NCBI GenBank assembly: GCA_002633005.1
Contig: NMRA01001307.1
Location: forward strand, 1-28,072
Direction: 5' to 3'
Length of the DNA stretch: 28,072 nt
Origin: Phoronis australis
Taxonomy: Eukaryota > Phoronida > Phoronidae
Shown: piece after piece, positions 9,937 to 19,775 of the stretch
How positions within the stretch are numbered: the stretch's first letter is position 1
Layout: the number at the start of each line of letters is the position of its first letter
Notes under the pieces: model-generated
What the model was told of the DNA's origin: nothing
Databases searched by the model: none
What the model saw: the letters and a program-made list of their open reading frames with translations, nothing else
Translations under genes and position numbers: made by a program

Positions 9937-10341
9937 TAATAAGGTGTATAGGCATTCACTTTGCTCGCTAACAGACGAGTTTGTTTTTATTCCGGCTGAC
10001 CTGTCTGAGTTGACTTCTACAGACGCATGAATCTCGCGAAAGAAAAAGCTAGTGTGATCACATGCTTGGCTTCCAATACATAACAACATGTATAACTCGC
10101 GAAGTCTTGCGTGAGCTCGCGTTTTTGTGGAATTGTTGCGTCTATGGAACGCATGCCTGGTTGATCATGGTTCGTGAAGTGAAAGCAGCGGCATATAGAC
10201 TAATAACAAGTGGTTTGATTCTGAGCTGCCTACCACCAAATTCATCCGCACAAATTTTTTGTCCAGTAAAGATGGCGCGCTGAATTGTTTCTCAGTCGAC
10301 CGATAATTCGTTGTATGTAAAGGTATCGTAATGGTAAAAAT
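9937..10341. other. Intronic stretch, nothing recognised
   Basis: Overlapping opposite-strand frames at 10062-10283 and 10165-10359 have no recognisable domains. A TCGCGAAGTCTTGCG string near 10097 resembles the interior of MITE family A, but it is too short to call. Confidence 0.4.
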
Positions 10342-10410
10342 GGTCGCTAAGGAACCCACTTGTCGCTAAGGAGCCCACAGGTCGCTAAGGAACCCAAAGG
10401 TCGCCAAAAG
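10342..10410 (+). repeat. 19-20-bp tandem repeat, about 3.5 copies
   Basis: GTCGCTAAGGAACCCAC begins at 10342, 10362 and 10381, with a diverged partial copy (GTCGCCAAAAGCC) from 10400. It is a small local duplication without coding meaning. Confidence 0.8.
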
Positions 10411-11295
10411 CCTCAAGCAGATTGGATATTAAGATGTTAAGTATGTGTTAAAATACTTGCAGTAGCATTATTGCCGCACTATATATAACAATTATTTACT
10501 AGGTTATTATAATTAATTATTAACAAGACTCGACATTTTTCTCCCACATTATAGCCTACTTATAGACTGGAGGCTGGTGTGTCAGTCTACTCCGAAATGC
10601 CGACTGGAACAAAGAACAATTAACTATACATATATATTTCGAGCAAGATGATCGGTTTTCGTATGAGCCAACTTCCGGTTATCTTAGATGTCCAGGCACC
10701 ACTAAGGTCTCGCAAGTCTTCGCGGGATATCGTTAAGCAATAGAAGTGCCTGGAAAGCTCCCGGTCTCACTACCTTTCACACGCGAGTACCCGGGGAAAG
10801 ATCAGTAAAGCAAGTTTCTTGCAGGAAAAAATGAGATATCCAAGATCACGCGAGCGAAAAGCGAGTGTTCTGAAGTAAAATAGGGACCTCACTAACACAC
10901 GGCATGACGGTCCAACTGAATTAGGGAGTGTTAGACAACGAGGCTGAGGTGTTGAATTACGATAGAAAATGCACAGTTCCTATTCTATGAGCGAAGATTT
11001 CTCTTCTGAAGTGTCCCGATCGCAAGTGTCTTCCATTTAAGGAAAGCATCCGTTGTCACGGTATACTGAATATGTTCCTGTACTCTCAACACCATGAGGA
11101 GTCTATTGCCGGAATATTCGAATGTAGTGAAGACTATGTTTTTATTGACATTCATTTGCTAGTGAGCTTTGCTAACAAAAAGTTTCAGAAATGAAATCAA
11201 AATCTCAAGACTTTGGACAAATGGACCACTATATAGTCACATGATCACAATATGGGAGTCAGTTCCAGTAACCTATGCATGCAGTGAATCCTGAT
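10411..11295. other. Intronic stretch, nothing recognised
   Basis: No gene-like frame. A CCAGGCAC/GTGCCTGG inverted pair (near 10692 and 10747) and several GCAAGTCTTCGCG-like words hint at a decayed repeat, but the ends cannot be set. Confidence 0.35.
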
Positions 11296-11338
11296 ACCAT
11301 CACCACCATCACAACCGCCGCCGCTTCCGCCGCCACCG
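11296..11338. repeat. Degenerate trinucleotide tract (CAC/CCG)
   Basis: A run of CACCACCATCAC followed by ACCGCCGCCGCTTCCGCCGC, read on the minus strand as a Gly/Gly/Ser-rich segment in the frame 11245-11514. This explains that open frame without invoking a gene. Confidence 0.8.
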
Positions 11339-12124
11339 TTAATCCAACCCGGCGACATCATATTGATTTCAATTTGAATCATCACCTCAAAGCATAGCAA
11401 TGTACAAATGATGAGATTATATGAAAATAAAACTGCCTTGAATGATCTTAACACGGCAATGAGCACAAACCAGTAAGGTTTCGTAACCAACGCGTTAACT
11501 ATGAATCCTAACATAGGTGATCGATACTACAATTATGTAGTGCACAAGAAACTGATCAAAACCGCTCTTGTTTTATTTAAATGTTTTATTGCATACTGAT
11601 CAAAAGGTGCTTACTTTATTTGAATAGTTTACTGTTAATATAGGAACGCTGATGTTTACATATACAAGCACTTTCGTTCAATACCTGAAATAACACACCG
11701 GAAACTATACGACACGACAATTTACTTGGAAATGAAATCGATACCAAAATGCCCTGTCATCAGCCTCACTGTATCGTAGTAAGAGCGCATGCTTTCCACG
11801 ATATTAATCAGTAGTATATGGCTGTTAATCTCATCAGAATTACTTCAGTTGGAGTATCATTCACTTATCTTTTTCTCTTCTGTCACTACACCTCGTCGTC
11901 GTCTACGTTACATGACAAACAGTGGGCAATTAAAGGGTAACGTTACCTTTCTGAAAGAGCCTTTGATCAGTTTGAGTGTACTCGATTAATTATAGAAAGC
12001 ATTTTGTACGGTATCTATACAAATGATTTTAGTAAATATTGCAATTCACCAAAAAGGCAGTGTGACCCAATTAAAGGGAAGGGCAACCTTTATTCGTGTC
12101 CTTTTTAGCAAAAATAAGGTTCTT
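11339..12124. other. Intronic stretch with a direct repeat at 11928 and 12067
   Basis: No gene recognised. The phrase CAATTAAAGGG followed by AAC..TTACCTTT-like text and CTTTGAT occurs at about 11930-11975 and 12069-12130, so the sequence leading into the THAP element is partly duplicated. The TTAA in both may belong to the outer end of that transposon, but I cannot place a target duplication. Confidence 0.4.
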
Positions 12125-12339
12125 TGATTATCCCAGACATAGTTTTCACTTATTGACAGCTTTTCGTAATTTAATTAATTATTCGTCTTTTACTCCGGAA
12201 GTGACGTTTTGAGAGGCAAGAATTTCGCGCCAATTTCTTTTCATGTAATGCGACTGTGAGATCTGTCGAGTCAGTCATTTTTATACCTCGGCTGTGACAA
12301 GTTCGGTCGTCGTTTGCTTTTGTTTACGAGTCAGTCAAC

Positions 12340-12675
12340 ATGCCACACTGTTGCTGAATACCGGGAGGTACTCATCGCCCAGAGCCTGTAAGAAGCCCTG
12401 CTGCGATGTTAAGTAGAGGGAGTGAATACAGGCCCCGTTCGACACCCAGTGCAGAGGACAATTCGTCGTCCAATGAATAGATCAGAGAGCCAAACTTTGA
12501 TAAGTTTATTGAGGACTTGTCTAAAATATTGGAACTATTTAGAAGGTGCCAGGTGTTTGGTGAGGGAGTCACACGCGCGGGATGTAAGCAGCTTGTGTGC
12601 TCAGGTCACCATCCAGTGGGAGTGTGTAGCGGGACACTCGGGCAAGTGGGACAATCGTTCCTCTGTGAGACGATA
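12340..12675 (+). pseudogene. Decayed THAP-type transposase N-terminal region
   Basis: From ATG 12340 the frame reads M-P-H-C-C, then a TGA stop (12355-12357), then I-P-G-G-T-H. The same frame continues to a second stop (TAG, about 12478-12480), then through FDKFIEDLSKILELFRRCQV (about 12496-12555) and GCKQLV. Near 12590-12605 the reading shifts by one frame into VTIQWECVAGHSGKW (to about 12650). A helical LSKILELFRRC segment followed by a Trp-x-Cys...Gly-His...Trp segment resembles the Cys/His-rich region of proteins linked to THAP/Kolobok-type transposons. That is from memory of the pattern, not a search. Two stops, a frameshift, and the short distance between THAP start and the next domain show it is not functional. 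Confidence 0.6.
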
Positions 12676-12711
12676 ATGAGCACATTTCGGTACGCAGCAA
12701 CAGTGTGACAT
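12601..12711 (-). pseudogene. Second THAP-like N-terminal fragment in the right inverted arm
   Basis: On the minus strand ATG at 12711-12709 opens M-S-H-C-C-C-V-P-K-C-A-H-Y-R and stops at 12603-12601 after 36 codons. Cys5 and Cys10 have the C-x4-C spacing seen at the start of THAP domains (as in THAP1). After about codon 14 it is merely antisense to the transposase-like frame on the plus strand, so only the first part is meaningful. It is the better preserved of the two arm starts, since the left one has a stop after codon 5. Confidence 0.6.
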
Positions 12712-13054
12712 GTCGACAGACTCGTAAACAAACGCAAACCCAAACGACGACGAACTAATCACAACAGAGGTAGAATAATGACTGACTCGGCAGCTCTCAC
12801 AGTACAGACTACATGAAAAGAAACGTCACTTCCGGAGTAAAGGACGAGTAATTGTTTAAATTACAAAAACCTATAACTATATGAAAAATATGTCTGGGAT
12901 AATCAACCATTTGAATGACTGAGCATTGATGCCAGAAACCGGTAATTAAACTTACACATCATCTATTCTGCTGGTCAGACACACAGTGTTTGCATTGTGC
13001 GACTTAATTGCCGTGCCCAGAGCGTGACGACTTCCGGGTTTAAGAACTGGGTGC

Positions 13055-13196
13055 GTCCAGCAACGCTAGGACATACGCTAGGACCTAGCTAAAATCGAGC
13101 CAAAGTCCCGTGTTCTCGTTTAAAATACACGGCAATATCTCACATAAACTAGCGAAGTCTTGCTTTTTAGCGAAGTCGATCATAGCGTTACTGAAC
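13055..13196 (+). mobile_element. MITE family A, copy 2 (most complete, 142 bp)
   Basis: The ends are GTCCAGCAACGCTA (13055-13068) and TAGCGTTACTGAAC (13183-13196), inverted with 12 of 14 matching. Subterminal CTAGCTAAAA (13090-13099) and CTTTTTAGCGAAG also mirror each other. The interior ACACGGCAATATCTCACA and GCGAAGTCTTGC blocks identify the copies at 2696 and 3545. It has no coding capacity. Flanks do not give a clean target duplication. Confidence 0.82.
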
Positions 13197-14158
13197 GGGA
13201 GGATGTTGTTTGGGATCCGTCGTCACATGTCAGTCACGTGATGAACGTAGACCGTCATCGATGCTCCGTTTGCAGAGATTAAAAGCTGAGATGGGCTGGC
13301 GAAAATGGTAATTTTGAATGAATTAACAATGGAAATAATGCAGAATATAGTCTCTGGAAAAAAGGTCATAGAACAACTGTCCCGCCATCTAACGGGTAAA
13401 AAGGCATAGACAAGGCTAAAATCAACAAAACATGGAGTAGAATCATAGTTAAAATACAGGAAATGTGGGTGGTAGCGGCCATGGGTCAAATAAACAGAAG
13501 AGTAAATATCTAATGGTGTTAACAATGAATGAAACTAATATGAGCAACTGATATTAAAAACCGACGCTACCCACGACAAAGTCATTCCGCATGACCTATA
13601 TCACGAATAGCCAATGAGAGGGCCTGCAAAAGAAGTCATGGAGCATAGTGAAACGGCACAACATGATAACAATTTTAAGTTCAGAAAAGTAAAAGAAAAT
13701 GAGTTACCCAAAAAATTTGTTGACCCGGTGTTTCCAATGTTTTATTAATTCCACGTATTTTCATTTTCTTTGCAAATGCTAATCGGTCAATATGTGTCAT
13801 GCTGACATTATTGAACAATTGTTTGACATAATATTTCAATGTTAATAAAATAAATTGGACGTGCCATATGTACGACAGTTAGGTACCTTTATTGTGTGGT
13901 TTTCTTCCCAAAATCTTGCCCTCTTTTCACGGAGACACGACCTCTTTAGGTAGAAGCAATATTGCGCAAAGTAAAATGCACGTAAGGTCAGGTTGAGGAT
14001 TTTCTTGAAGTTATAAGACAGAGTGGTATGAATTGCGACAACTAAAAGATAATCTTGCAGCTTTATTATGGTAAAAAGTTAACAAAAGGAATTTTAACTG
14101 AATGTTAACCACAATGTCGGCGAAGCTTGACATTTAATTATCTGACCGATGCTACCTA
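13197..14158. other. Intronic stretch, nothing recognised
   Basis: The minus frame 13223-13525 (100 codons) starts inside ordinary A+T-rich sequence and has no recognisable domain. No repeats identified. Confidence 0.4.
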
Positions 14159-14184
14159 GGGGGAGGGGGGAGGGTGGGGAGGGG
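14159..14184 (+). other. G-quadruplex-forming tract
   Basis: Five G runs of 5, 6, 3, 4 and 4 separated by single bases (A, A, T, A) lie on the plus, sense strand of the EAG gene. Single-base loops with runs of three or more are the pattern of stable parallel quadruplexes. It could form in DNA or in the pre-mRNA intron. It is isolated, since the surroundings are A+T-rich. Confidence 0.85.
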
Positions 14185-14415
14185 CAATGTTTGGGTGGCA
14201 AAATAGCTAAGTATGGCTCACTGTATTCATGTTTGTTTAAAACTTTGTTGGCACCATGGAAACCACTTCCTTGTCCGACTAATAGGAAGAAATTGTCGCT
14301 TAATACAAGACACGTCAGTAACTAGAGGAATGTTTTCTGTTGACGTCAGGCGCCAGATGGCATTGTGACGGCTGTTTTCAGATAGATTACATGTGAGTGT
14401 TCCTTTAAAAGATGT

Positions 14416-14820
14416 CTCTGAAGTTTGATATTCAGGTACATGTAGGGTTACACTACTTACTCTGACGTATGTAAGGGTTACACGATTTACTCTGAAGTTT
14501 GAAATGCAGGAAGGGCTACACGATTTTCTCTGAAGTTTGATATACAGATAGGGCTACATGGTTTACCCTGAAGATTGATATACAGGGCTACACGATTTAC
14601 TCTGAAGTTTGATATACATGTAGGGCTACACGATTTTCTCTGAAGTTTGATATACAGATAGGGCTACATGGTTTACCCTGAAGATTGATATACAGGGCTA
14701 CACGATTTACTCTGAAGTTTGATGTACAGGTAGTGCTACACGATTTACTCTGGAGTTTGATGGACAGGTAGGGTTACACGATTTACTGGGAAGTTTGATA
14801 TGCAAGTAGGGGTACACGAT
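14416..14820 (+). repeat. Minisatellite of about 36-39-bp units with a 110-bp higher-order repeat
   Basis: The basic phrase is GGGCTACACGATTTACTC followed by TGAAGTTTGATATACAG, in about 11 variants. A 110-bp block holding three variant units (ACGATTTTCTC, then ATGGTTTACCC with GAAGATTG, then ACGATTTACTC) starts at 14513 and again at 14623. The second block reads as nearly identical to the first. Outer units are more diverged, consistent with recent internal duplication of a three-unit block. Confidence 0.9.
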
Positions 14821-16010
14821 TCCGCCATCTCTTTTATCCTACGACGTATCATTCATCATCATCGTCATCATTTTGTTTATTCAACGTAGTAATCAACCCG
14901 GTCACCCGTCAGGAGCTTGTCCATGTGTTTGTGTTCGTTGGCATCGTTAGACCCACAAAACAAATAAGTTCAAACCAATTAATGTAACGTTCATAAGATT
15001 TAAGTAGTATGCCGTGAAACAAGCTACTTGCAAATGTTATTTTACAGAAAACAACGGACTTTACACCACTTGGGAAACATCACAAATGTTATCAATTTTA
15101 ATAAGCATGCACACCCGTCCCACTTTGCTTTTGGCCAAATGATAAATTGCTTTAAGGGAAGGTTAGACCCTTGAGGTTTTCCTACCAATTAAAATGAATC
15201 CAGTTACAGAACAGTGTGGATGATCAATTCCGGTGTATAGAAAAACAACAAAAAGCTTATTTTGATTGATTAACTGTCGAACCTGTTGCAAGCGTAACAG
15301 GTGGAGGGGTTGTTTTGTACTTTTGTACAATATGTCCGAAATGTTGATTTATTGTCGTTAAATCTATTAAGGCGATTATGAATATTTTGTTTTGTATTAG
15401 TTGTAGCTGCGTACATGTATCTTTATAACTGGAAATTAATAGGACAATAATGTTAAGAATGATTATGGCCGAAGTTTTCTTGCCACAACTGTGACAATAT
15501 TTCCTCCCCGGGTTCAGTATTTAAATGACATGGCTATAGACACAGAGCAAGTGTTAACAAACTGAATATGTCATATTGATTTGTTGCAGTATTACACATA
15601 GGTTCCTATAAACATGCTTCTGTAGCTGTGTCGTTTTATTCAAAACGGATTCTTTTCAAATCAATATCATCATTTCGATTTCGCAAACTCAAACTTACTC
15701 TATGAGAAAGTATTGGAATCTGTCTTTACAACTATAGAGAGGGGAAAAGCGTTACCTTTGTATTCGCTAAGGCCTAGTATTTACATAACACGTATTAGCT
15801 AAGACGAGCGTCATTGGAGACACACGCATTTCAGCACCTAATTTAATTCATTTTCTTCATTGGCATCGAGAAAATTACTATACGGTCTTGGGAACGCATG
15901 TTTGTCAAAACACGGATCAATCTCATGACCCTGGGGCGGATATAGGATTTCAGTGACAAATGAGGATTTAGTGCACCAGAGTTGCGCCAGGATCGTTTTT
16001 ATTTTATCTC
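14821..16010. other. Intronic stretch, nothing recognised
   Basis: A short ATCATCATCGTCATCATT tract lies near 14851. Otherwise A+T-rich sequence with no gene or repeat family identified. The frame 15838-16152 (minus) runs into the next MITE and contains the N at 16105. Confidence 0.4.
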
Positions 16011-16245
16011 CAGTGGCGGATTTAAATTCTGCCAGGTACCATTTGGCAGTTCGGGGTGCGAATTGCTGACTAGCATACGCGCGCACCCAGGGGACTCGGG
16101 GGGGNTAGTAATAAAGTCGGCAAACCCAAAAAATTGGAGACCCTGCATGCACCCCTACATTTTAGGCTGGCCGCGCGCGTGTAGCGAAATTCTGGTTATT
16201 CCTGTGCCCTGGCTCCCCTAACTCAAAATCCTGGATCCGCCCCTG
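16011..16245 (-). mobile_element. MITE family B, copy 1, with near-perfect 5-bp target duplication
   Basis: The ends are CAGTGGCGGATTTA (left) and CTGGATCCGCCCCTG (right), inverted around CAGxGGCGGAT. Reverse-complemented, it matches the 27169-27601 copy through GGATCCAGGATTTTGAG, CAGAATTTCGC, GCCAGCCT.AAATG, TTGGGTTTG, ACTTTATTACTA, GTGCGCGC, GCTAGTCAGCAATTC and AACTGCCAAATGG. Flanking pentamers are ATCTC (16006-16010) and ATTTC (16246-16250). No coding capacity. An N at 16105 sits at the end of a G run in its centre. Confidence 0.85.
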
Positions 16246-17790
16246 ATTTCATTTTCGTCTCCCGATAGGTGCTTACATCCCTTGATCCCCGGAGATCCGC
16301 CATTGTTTAGTGACTTCCACAAATATACTAGCGTGCGTTTTGTAGAACAAATTTCTTGAGAGATTGGTGATATGACCGCCAAAGCCGCGTAAAATCTCGC
16401 GGGTGAAAAGCAACAAGTTCACATGTAAGTTCGAGACGTTACTAGCGTAAACTAGGAAAATTGCGGCCACTGAAGTGATTGGACGGCGAGTCTGAAATAT
16501 TGCATTATGGAAAAAATTCATTGTTTCTATTCCGAAGGAAGATTTTTTGTGATTAGTGTCTCGCGAGTCATGGGACAGAAAGACTTTTCATTAATCAGGA
16601 AGGTCTACTTCTTCTTAAGTCAACATGTCTTCGCATAATTACATTTCTAAACATACTTTTGTGCTAACGAGAAGCAAACAGTAACTGTGTCATTTTCACC
16701 ATATTTCAGTAAGTTGGCACTGAAAACCAACTGTTACACCCTTACCACAGTCACAAAGTATCTGTTTGTATTGTTTTTACTTATGTCGAGTAAGTGGTCC
16801 AAATTACATAAGTTAAAACAATGAAGCCCATCAATCTCATAGAGTGATTCAACGAAAACATTCGTCTTCGCTATTAGTTACTATGTATGTACATGTATTT
16901 GTTTCAATTTGAATTTTGCCATTTTGACCTGACTTAATTAGCGCTTCAGCGGTCTTTGAAGTTAGATCTCACATTATAAAGCAATTAGGCGTATTGTACT
17001 CATTCTGGGCTATTAAGCCAATTTTTACGAAAACAAAATTATATAAAACCAGAGGTGTAACGCTATGGGTAAGACGCTCAGTGCTAGTATGAATAACTGT
17101 TCTATTAGTTGTAGTAGGTGTGCATGACACCATTACTCAAATCAAAGACAAATGATTAATTGCGGAAGACTTGGATTATACATTCTTTACACGCAATAAA
17201 CTCGTGATACGTAAATTCAAGCTCGTTTCGTAGCCTTGTTTTGCATTTTGGCTTTTTGATCATAGGGACTTGAGTGTGCAGTGCACAGTCATTTCCCAGC
17301 TGCGCAGTTTGGCGGAAAGTACATACTTGATATGGTATTCTAGCGTGGACATTAGTGTTAAACATGCCATTTTGCTCATAGGGCTTGGAGTTTTATCCAC
17401 ATTGCACGTTAAACAGTTAAGTACTTCGTTACACTAAAAACTCTAAGTCTAGACTCTTGCATTTGCTGACCTTTTGCTGAACAATGATATGCAGCATATG
17501 AAAGTAATATCATGCAGTACCACACGTGAATGGTAGTGTCAAATTTCCGCCGTTGAGTGGCGTTCCGTACATGGCTAGAGCAATAAAGTAATCAGTAAAA
17601 TTCTTCAAATAATAAAATCTGGAACATTCTTTGTTACTCTTTACCAAAATTCAAAGTTAGGCTATTCCTCATGAAAGCAAACATTTTCGAATATAACTCC
17701 CTGCAACAGGATCCTACACAGGGTTCAGAACCTTGCAAACAATTTTGCAACAGCGCTTTATGAAAGACATGCATATTTTATTTTAGCCTT
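16246..17790. other. Intronic stretch, nothing recognised
   Basis: Minus frames 16273-16521 and 17156-17365 have no recognisable domains. Ordinary A+T-rich intron sequence. Confidence 0.4.
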
Positions 17791-17826
17791 GGCGCAAAGC
17801 TGTATACTAATATAAAGCTTTGCGCC
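17791..17826. repeat. Perfect 11-bp hairpin
   Basis: GGCGCAAAGCT (17791-17801) and AGCTTTGCGCC (17816-17826) are perfect inverted partners around a 14-base loop. It may be a remnant of a palindromic element or an RNA hairpin in the intron. No further context is visible. Confidence 0.7.
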
Positions 17827-19186
17827 GATGTGTGTAAAAAGCTGACGAGATAAAATCTGACACAAAATTAGTGTCATTAAAAAATTAGTCTCTTCCTTGA
17901 GTAGACTTAATCATTTACCGTTGTTGAAAAAAATGGCGTTCTACCGTTATTCTGCTGTTAAAATTTTGGTGCGATCTTTACATCGGCTTTCGGAGCCATG
18001 AAACATTGCGTCACCTATTGGCCAGTTTCTTTTTTCGTCAGATCTTCAATCAACTATTGTTCTTTCACGTCACAACAAATTATCGCCCTTGGTTTCACTT
18101 CCTTGCTAGGTTTTTGGTATTTTGATGCCAACAAACCGAACTTCACAACAAATTTTGTTGCTGCGAAGCTGTCATCATCTCTCGAAAGATGAAGCATACT
18201 TTTCTTTCTTACAAAAGGTGGAGAATTACACAAGAAAATGACGTTTATTGGATTGCTTTTCACTTAATGTAAACGGTTATAACGGGCAAGGTGATTGCCG
18301 ATTGACTCCCACAGTTTGCATGCACCCCAGCCCGTCTTTTGCTCTACATATCCTATTAACGCTGCGGCGAGGTGGCGAGCAGAACTACCCGGGGTGTGTG
18401 CAATTGCGAGGTCTATCGGAGCTCAACACACACAGTGGTACCTAGCTGTATTTTGAAAATAGTCATACAGCTAGCAGGCTGGCTAATTTTACTTATGTTT
18501 GTTGGCTTAAAAACTGCAGTCTTAATTATTATTTATTTTGAAGAAGTAAATTGCCCTGTGATGGGATGATGTTAATGAAAAGCTCTTTACGATATAGCAA
18601 GCTGTGCAAAGACGCAACTTGTGTATGAATTCCACTTGAAAGTATAATTTACGGAGCCGGAACTCCAAAATGGTGGATATCCTAATCTCCCGGCAGCACC
18701 TCAAAAATACTCAAATGATAGTTATACTAACTCCTAACAGCGTTTAATTCGGCCAGTCAAGTGGTTGACGGTTTCAAGGAAATTGTCCATGGAAGAGTTG
18801 TAAAGAACTACAGAATGGGTCATTTCGACAAACGAAATGATGCCCTGCCCACCACAGTTACAGTTGTGAAGTCCTAGAGACGTAAAGCAAACCTGACAAA
18901 GCTTTCTGAATGCGCGATACCACAGATATGTTCCCTACAATAGTACACAGGCCCAGGGAGCTTTTAATGTTCCAACAACCTAACCCCTGACTATCTGCGT
19001 GCTAACACTGTTTTTTAAACCAGATACACTGCAAATCGACCATGTGTGCGATCCACAGACTTTTCCATCGAATTCTTTGAAACAAAATAATACTCTGTAA
19101 CCCTCCACAACCCTCAAACGTTTGGAGGGAAATTTGAAAACTCTTTTCAAAGTCTACTAAATGGGAAAGCGGAACCTACCCTTTTA
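17827..19186. other. Intronic stretch with one further short hairpin
   Basis: The one structured item is CTAGCTGTAT/ATACAGCTAG (18442-18451 with 18465-18474), a perfect 10-bp inverted pair around 13 bases. Short overlapping frames at 17998-18704 on both strands are not gene-like. Nothing else recognised. Confidence 0.4.
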
Positions 19187-19314
19187 GCACTGAAAAAGTG
19201 GGGGGACAATAGCCCTCCAGCTCCCCTGTGGTGCACCGCCCATAGACCATGGACGGCGCAGCACTGAAAAATGGGGGGCTATAGCCCCCAGCCCCCTATG
19301 GTGCGCCGCCCATG
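19187..19314. repeat. GC-rich 74-bp tandem duplication with a 16-bp palindrome
   Basis: GCACTGAAAAA opens copies at 19187 and 19261. Both continue through GGGG.C.ATAGCCC.CCAG, CCCCT.TGGTGC.CCGCCCAT. The second copy contains a perfect palindrome GGGGGCTATAGCCCCC (19274-19289), and the first has decayed to GGGGGACAATAGCCCTCC. It is probably a dispersed repeat segment inserted or duplicated in tandem. Confidence 0.8.
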
Positions 19315-19740
19315 ATCTGTCAAGATTGACGCCAATGATGTATTAGCAGGTGACAGAATGAGGATTGGTTGAAATAATTAAAATAGGGTTTAATATCCTT
19401 TTTTAAAAGTGATATATTACATGAGAAGTGCAATCGCACAATTTACCCATTCAAGGCATATCATAAATTTTCATAGTAAGCCCAAGGGCATACATTCTAA
19501 AGTAGTATATCTTTACCTTCCTAGTACCGCAAGTATGACCATGGGCGTCCTTTCAGAAATAGGGTGTCCATAAACCGCAAACGTGCCAGCCGCACGGCCG
19601 TGAAATGAGGAGCTTTACACTTACTTTATGCGAAATTAAACCCATTCTTTTCAAGTTTTGATAAAGGCCACATGTAGTTATGGAAGTGATTTCTTTTATT
19701 TCGAAAAAATGCCAGTTCGTTATTTCTTTAAACCAAGCTC
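19315..19740. other. Intronic stretch, nothing recognised
   Basis: A+T-rich with no notable frame, repeat or motif. Confidence 0.4.
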
Positions 19741-19775
19741 ATAATATTTCAGGTCACAATGACCTGAAATATTAT
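19741..19775. promoter_or_regulatory. Perfect 16-bp-arm palindrome containing a consensus estrogen response element
   Basis: ATAATATTTCAGGTCA and its exact inverse TGACCTGAAATATTAT flank CAA. The centre AGGTCACAATGACCT (19751-19765) is the full consensus inverted repeat with 3-base spacer bound by estrogen-receptor-type nuclear receptors. The palindrome extends well beyond the response element, so it may equally be the product of a template-switch or palindromic insertion. Binding or activity is not shown by sequence. Confidence 0.6.

Larger units (their letters stand above)
12125..12905. mobile_element. 781-bp DNA transposon relic with about 230-bp inverted arms and THAP coding start in each arm
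   Basis: The left arm 12125-12375 and the reverse complement of 12675-12905 share, in order: TGATTATCCCAGACATA, TTTACTCCGGAAGTGACGTT, TCTTTTCATGTA, CTGTGAGA, GAGTCAGTCATT, CGTCGTTTG, TTTGTTTACGAGTC and CACACTGTTGCTG. The left arm carries an extra AGAGGCAAGAATTTCGCGCC-like insertion. Both arms contain an ATG opening a THAP-like N-terminus: left M-P-H-C-C-stop, right M-S-H-C-C-C-V-P-K-C. THAP domains (zinc-coordinating C2CH) head the transposases of P-type and Kolobok-type elements. The middle carries a broken transposase-like frame. Its flanks contain TTAA but no clear target duplication. Confidence 0.8.

Noticed and set aside
11245-11514. Minus-strand ORF with a Gly-rich segment
   Set aside because: The Gly/Ser run is a translated CCG/CAC trinucleotide tract. 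The rest has no family signature.
13223-13525. 100-codon minus-strand ORF
   Set aside because: No recognisable domain and within the length expected by chance.
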